Assembly (NCBI GenBank): GCA_027622355.1
Contig: JAQBZT010000103.1
Coordinates: 1-8,988, forward strand
DNA length: 8,988 nt
Reading direction: 5' to 3'
DNA from: a bacterium
Lineage (GTDB): Bacteria; UBA8248
Shown: in pieces, positions 6,086-8,988 of the stretch
Numbering within the stretch: position 1 is the first letter of the stretch
Layout: every line of letters starts with the position of its first letter
The notes under the pieces: model-generated
Database searches by the model: none
What the model was told of the DNA's origin: nothing
Seen by the model: the letters and a program-made list of their open reading frames with translations, nothing else
Made by a program: the position numbers and the translations under genes

Positions 6086-7563
6086 TGGACTGGTCTTCGC
6101 CTTATGTCATTCTGGGATCGATAGCTGTTTATTTGGCGGCAACCCTCTGGGTCGCTTATAAATGGAGCAGCGGAGGGGATTCGGAGGAAGACTATTATGT
6201 GGCCGGCCGCGGGGTCGGCTTCATTCCCAACTCGTTCAGCATCGTTGCCACCGTCATGTCGGGGGGAATCTACCTCGGCACCGTGGGCTGGTTCTACCTC
6301 AAGGGGGTGAGCTTCTTGGGCTACGGCTTCGCCTACGCGTTTATGGTGTTCCCCCTCTGGTTCATCGGCAAGCGCCTGTGGCCGGTGGGTCAAGTGTTTA
6401 ACTACAGCACCTCCCAGGACTTCTACGGGGATTTCTACCAGAGCGAATTCCTCCGGCTGCTGGGCGCCGTAGGAACCATCATTTTCCTGGTGCCCTATTT
6501 CGCCTCCAACGCTGTCGCCCTGGGTACCGTTCTCGAGCGGTTCGCCGGAATCCCCTATATCTGGGGGGTCGTCATCCTGCTCGTCGTCGGCGTCGGCTAC
6601 ACACTCTATGGAGGAATGCGCGCCGTCATTTACACCGACGTCTTACAGGGCGTCATCTCCCTGGCGTTTGGCGTCATCGCCGTGGTCGCCCTGCTCTACC
6701 TCGCGGGTGGCTACGGGAAAGTCGTTGAGGCGCTGCCGCCAAAGATGACCCACTTCTCTTACGACGGCGTCACCCTTGGGCTGTTCTTCGGCTGGTTCAT
6801 CTTCATGGCCTCCCATCCCCTCACCCTGGGAGACCGCATGACCCGGATGTACACCATCAAAAGCCTGGACGATTTCCGCAAGAACGTCATGCTTGTCGCG
6901 TTCTTGCTCCTGGTGATGTCGCTCATCTTCGCCATCCTGGGGCTGACCAGCTACGTATTTGCCGGCCCCGGCCTGAACATGGACCAGGCCATCCTTGTCA
7001 CGATCCAGAAGCAAGTGCCCTGGCTCATGCCGTTGCTGGTGGTGACCGTCTGGGCATGCGGCATGTCCACTCTCGACTCAGGGCTCATCGGGGCGAACGC
7101 GATTCTGTCCAAGGACATCGTCCGGGGCTACATCAAAAAGGACATCTCGCAGCGGCAGTCCGTTCTGCTCGGAAAGTGGGCCATGTTGGTTTTCGGCCTC
7201 TTGGCCTTCCTGATCGCCCTTTTCCGGCCACCCTACATTTGGGCCCTGGTCAAACTGGTGGTCATGTTCCACATGCAGTTCTTGCCTCTCCTGATCGGAG
7301 GCCTGTACTGGAAGCGGGCCTCCAAGATCGGTGCCGAGGTGGGCTGGATCGTAGGGGTGGCGCTGGGCGTCTACTACACCTTCTTCGCGGGAGGACCGCC
7401 GCCCATCATCAACGTTGGCGGCGCCCCGGCACCCGGGGTTTTCGCGCTGATCGTCAACGCGGTCCTCTTCGTGGTCATCTCCTTCATCGCCTCACCGGTA
7501 CCCGCAGAGCACAGGGCCAAGTTCGAGAAGGCCTGGAACGGGGAAACGACCGCGAACAGGTAA
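6085..7563 (+). CDS. Sodium:solute symporter (SSS family)
   Basis: This is a 492-residue inner-membrane transporter of the SSS family with the LeuT fold, predicted to take up an organic solute using the sodium gradient. About 12-13 hydrophobic helices are visible. Family marks are YYVAGRGVGFIPNSFSIVAT (37-56) and SGGIYLGTVGWFYLKG (59-74) at the first transport helix. The SSS signature GGMRAVIYTDVLQGVI lies at 176-191. ACGMSTLDSG (324-333) carries S328/T329, which matches the sodium-site Ser/Thr pair of PutP and vSGLT. The C-terminus is a charged cytoplasmic tail. ATG at 6085 is preferred over the in-frame GTG at 6082 because AAGGAGG (6071-6077) lies seven bases before it. The substrate is unknown; organic acids, amino acids or pantothenate are typical of this branch. 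No clear terminator follows. The position between IS debris and a truncated regulator suggests acquisition. Confidence 0.93.
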   Translation: MDWSSPYVILGSIAVYLAATLWVAYKWSSGGDSEEDYYVAGRGVGFIPNSFSIVATVMSGGIYLGTVGWFYLKGVSFLGYGFAYAFMVFPLWFIGKRLWPVGQVFNYSTSQDFYGDFYQSEFLRLLGAVGTIIFLVPYFASNAVALGTVLERFAGIPYIWGVVILLVVGVGYTLYGGMRAVIYTDVLQGVISLAFGVIAVVALLYLAGGYGKVVEALPPKMTHFSYDGVTLGLFFGWFIFMASHPLTLGDRMTRMYTIKSLDDFRKNVMLVAFLLLVMSLIFAILGLTSYVFAGPGLNMDQAILVTIQKQVPWLMPLLVVTVWACGMSTLDSGLIGANAILSKDIVRGYIKKDISQRQSVLLGKWAMLVFGLLAFLIALFRPPYIWALVKLVVMFHMQFLPLLIGGLYWKRASKIGAEVGWIVGVALGVYYTFFAGGPPPIINVGGAPAPGVFALIVNAVLFVVISFIASPVPAEHRAKFEKAWNGETTANR

Positions 7564-7604
7564 GGTAAAGCAGCCCGGAGAGGTGAGGCGAGATAGAATG
7601 AGAG

Positions 7605-7671
7605 AGGAAACGTACACCCGCATGTAGATCGTTTCCTGTGCATGGCGGATCACGGATTCGCCATGCACAGG
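7605..7671. repeat. Overlapping inverted repeats at the start of the truncated cyclase gene
   Basis: A perfect 13-bp inverted repeat, CCTGTGCATGGCG (7635-7647) and CGCCATGCACAGG (7659-7671), encloses 11 bases. A second one, AGGAAACG (7605-7612) with CGTTTCCT (7630-7637), shares its last three bases with the first, so the two stems compete. No T tract follows either. The first repeat contains the only plausible ATG starts of the cyclase gene (7642 and 7663), and receiver-domain homology begins right after or within its right arm. It could be a rearrangement scar, an operator, or an RNA structure covering the start. Confidence 0.7.
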
Positions 7672-8826
7672 GTATTCTCCTATCTCGACAAGCCCATCGA
7701 CAATGAAACGCTTCTGGCCTATGCGCGGCGGGCGATTAATTTCCGCGATCTCTTCCGCGAAAACCAGAGGCTTGCCATTAATCTCCGCCGCTACGACGAT
7801 GAGCTCAGCCTTCGGAACCGCGAGCTTTGGGCCATCAGCCGTGTCGCGGCGATTACGAACGACAAGGATGATTTCATCTCCCAGGTGGACGAGGCGCTCA
7901 CGGTCGTTTGCGAATCCCTGAGAGCGGACGCGGCGCTGATCTACCACGCCCCGATTTCCAACGGCGAAATGGTGATGCGGAGCCAGATTGGCCTCAGCGA
8001 AGAGGATCAAAAACGCCTGATGGCGCTCGACTCGACGAAGGGGCTCCTCGGTACGGTGGGCGCGGAAAGAAGGCTGTATTTCACGGCCGATCAGCAACAG
8101 ATGCCCATCGGTTATCTGCTCGAATCGGGGGCCCCCGTACTCATCCAGGGCTTCTCGGGCTTTCTCGGGGCGCCGCTCTTTTCCACCGGCAAGCTAATCG
8201 GCGCGCTTCTGGCGGGCTACCGGAATCCGGAGGCCGAGGTAGGAGACAACGAGAAGATCCTGATGGCTTCCCTGGCGAGGCAGCTGAGCATCACCATGGA
8301 AAATGCCTTGCTATCAGAGGTTGCCTCCGTGGACGCTCTCACCAACCTGTACAGCCGCGGATTTTTCGAGACGCGGCTTGAGGAAGAAATCGGCCGGGCA
8401 AAAAGACACGGCCATGAGATGGTGCTCTGCATGATGGATGTCGATCATTTCAAGTCGATCAACGACACCTATGGGCACACCGTTGGCGATCATGTACTGC
8501 GGGGGGTTTCCCACTCCCTCCGCGCTTCAATCCGCAACTCGGATATCGCCGCCCGCTACGGCGGCGAGGAGATGGCTGTCGTTCTGCCGGAAACGGGCAA
8601 GGGGGGAGGACAGGTCGTCGCCGAAAAGATCCGCCGCACGATTGAAGAGATGAAGATTCCGGTTTCCGGCAGCGATGAGGAGGACGGCGCCCTGGGCGTG
8701 ACCCTCAGCATCGGGATGGCCTGTTTCCCCGTCCACGGCAAGTCGCCGGAGGACATGATCAAGATCGCCGATGAGGCGCTCTATCGGGCGAAAGATAAAG
8801 GCCGGAACCAGGTCGTGGCGGTTTAG
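7642..8826 (+). CDS. Diguanylate cyclase, truncated receiver remnant + GAF + GGDEF
   Basis: This 394-residue soluble protein is predicted to make cyclic di-GMP from two GTP. Residues about 8-40 (VFSYLDKPIDNETLLAYARR) match only the end of a response-regulator receiver domain: the conserved Lys-Pro (K17, P18) and last helix, without the phosphorylated Asp. A linker helix follows, then a GAF sensor domain (about 65-222), then GGDEF (about 228-394). The active-site motif is GGEEM (307-311), with metal-binding D266 in MDVDHFKSIND. An RNSD inhibition site (298-301) lies five residues before it, so product feedback is expected. No ribosome binding site precedes ATG 7642 or ATG 7663. The in-frame region upstream (open only to TAG at 7594) does not encode the missing receiver part. 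The gene is probably a 5'-truncated REC-GAF-GGDEF regulator. The catalytic half looks intact, but expression is doubtful. Confidence 0.88.
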   Translation: MADHGFAMHRVFSYLDKPIDNETLLAYARRAINFRDLFRENQRLAINLRRYDDELSLRNRELWAISRVAAITNDKDDFISQVDEALTVVCESLRADAALIYHAPISNGEMVMRSQIGLSEEDQKRLMALDSTKGLLGTVGAERRLYFTADQQQMPIGYLLESGAPVLIQGFSGFLGAPLFSTGKLIGALLAGYRNPEAEVGDNEKILMASLARQLSITMENALLSEVASVDALTNLYSRGFFETRLEEEIGRAKRHGHEMVLCMMDVDHFKSINDTYGHTVGDHVLRGVSHSLRASIRNSDIAARYGGEEMAVVLPETGKGGGQVVAEKIRRTIEEMKIPVSGSDEEDGALGVTLSIGMACFPVHGKSPEDMIKIADEALYRAKDKGRNQVVAV

Positions 8827-8988
8827 ATCGAGAGAAACTTTCCCGGATTTTCCTCTCCGGAGTCCAGCAGCGCGCCGTACCCTTCCCGGTAGGTCGGATA
8901 GAGAAACCTATATCCAGAGCCAAGCGCCCGCGCGTTTCGGCACCGTTTGTTGCTGAAGAGCCGTGGGCCGGAATTTGCTTCGGAGTCG
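8823..8988 (-). CDS. SDR-type NAD-dependent epimerase/dehydratase-like protein, C-terminus (partial)
   Basis: The last 54 codons of a - strand gene run into the window edge and end at TAA (8825-8823). The peptide contains RLFSNKRCRNARALG followed by YRFLYPTYREGYGALLD. The K-R-x-x-N-x-R-x-x-x-LG...RYPTYREGY pattern is the usual C-terminus of SDR-superfamily NAD-dependent epimerase/dehydratase (YeeZ-like) proteins. The NAD-binding and catalytic parts lie outside the window, so the substrate cannot be judged. The gene converges on the diguanylate cyclase and their stop codons overlap by two bases, with no room for a separate terminator. This suggests both 3' ends are in their ancestral arrangement. 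Confidence 0.7.
   Translation of the reverse strand, partial: DSEANSGPRLFSNKRCRNARALGSGYRFLYPTYREGYGALLDSGEENPGKFLSI

Noticed and set aside
1..8988. CRISPR array, phage genes, toxin-antitoxin or defence system.
   Set aside because: No regularly spaced repeats, no cas, phage or toxin-antitoxin motifs were seen on either strand.

Overview
The window looks like chromosomal DNA from a GC-rich, Gram-negative-type bacterium that respires. It holds the last two genes of a 14-subunit-type NADH dehydrogenase operon (nuoM, nuoN), a tRNA with an encoded CCA end, sigma70-type promoter boxes and a c-di-GMP signalling gene. The gene mix fits a Deltaproteobacteria-like or related environmental lineage, but the sequence does not fix the taxon.

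Layout. 1-2574 (+): the 3' end of nuoM and a complete nuoN, closing a complex I operon. 2575-3222: a 650-base gap with no convincing protein gene. It has an AT-rich stretch, a cluster of TGAGAC repeats, a series of small hairpins, and a very strong intrinsic terminator pointing along the + strand. Together these suggest an unannotated small RNA or a long structured nuo 3' UTR. 3223-4823 (-): a two-gene, translationally coupled operon of an AIR-synthase/HypE-like ATP-binding protein followed by a HAD-family phosphatase. 4860-5135: a divergent promoter region and tRNA-Phe(GAA).

5136-7641 reads like an accessory insert beside the tRNA. It begins with a decayed, frameshifted 3' end of an IS1380-family transposase and gene-poor DNA. 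A two-gene operon follows: a 61-residue, two-helix membrane protein and a sodium:solute symporter (SSS family). 7642-8826 (+) is a GAF-GGDEF diguanylate cyclase whose N-terminus is only the last part of a response-regulator receiver domain. The point where receiver homology starts lies at a perfect 13-bp inverted repeat. The gene is therefore probably the stump of a longer REC-GAF-GGDEF regulator cut when the upstream DNA was rearranged. 8823-8988 (-) is the C-terminus of an SDR-type NAD-dependent epimerase/dehydratase, convergent with the cyclase and overlapping its stop codon.

How the genes work together: nuoM and nuoN encode proton-pumping membrane subunits of one complex. The AIR-synthase-like protein and the HAD phosphatase probably serve one unidentified pathway. 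The small membrane protein and the SSS transporter probably form one uptake system. No complete new multi-gene system is evident. The best leads are the candidate small RNA upstream of 3213, the truncated receiver-cyclase junction, and the HypE-like protein that lacks the catalytic C-terminal cysteine.
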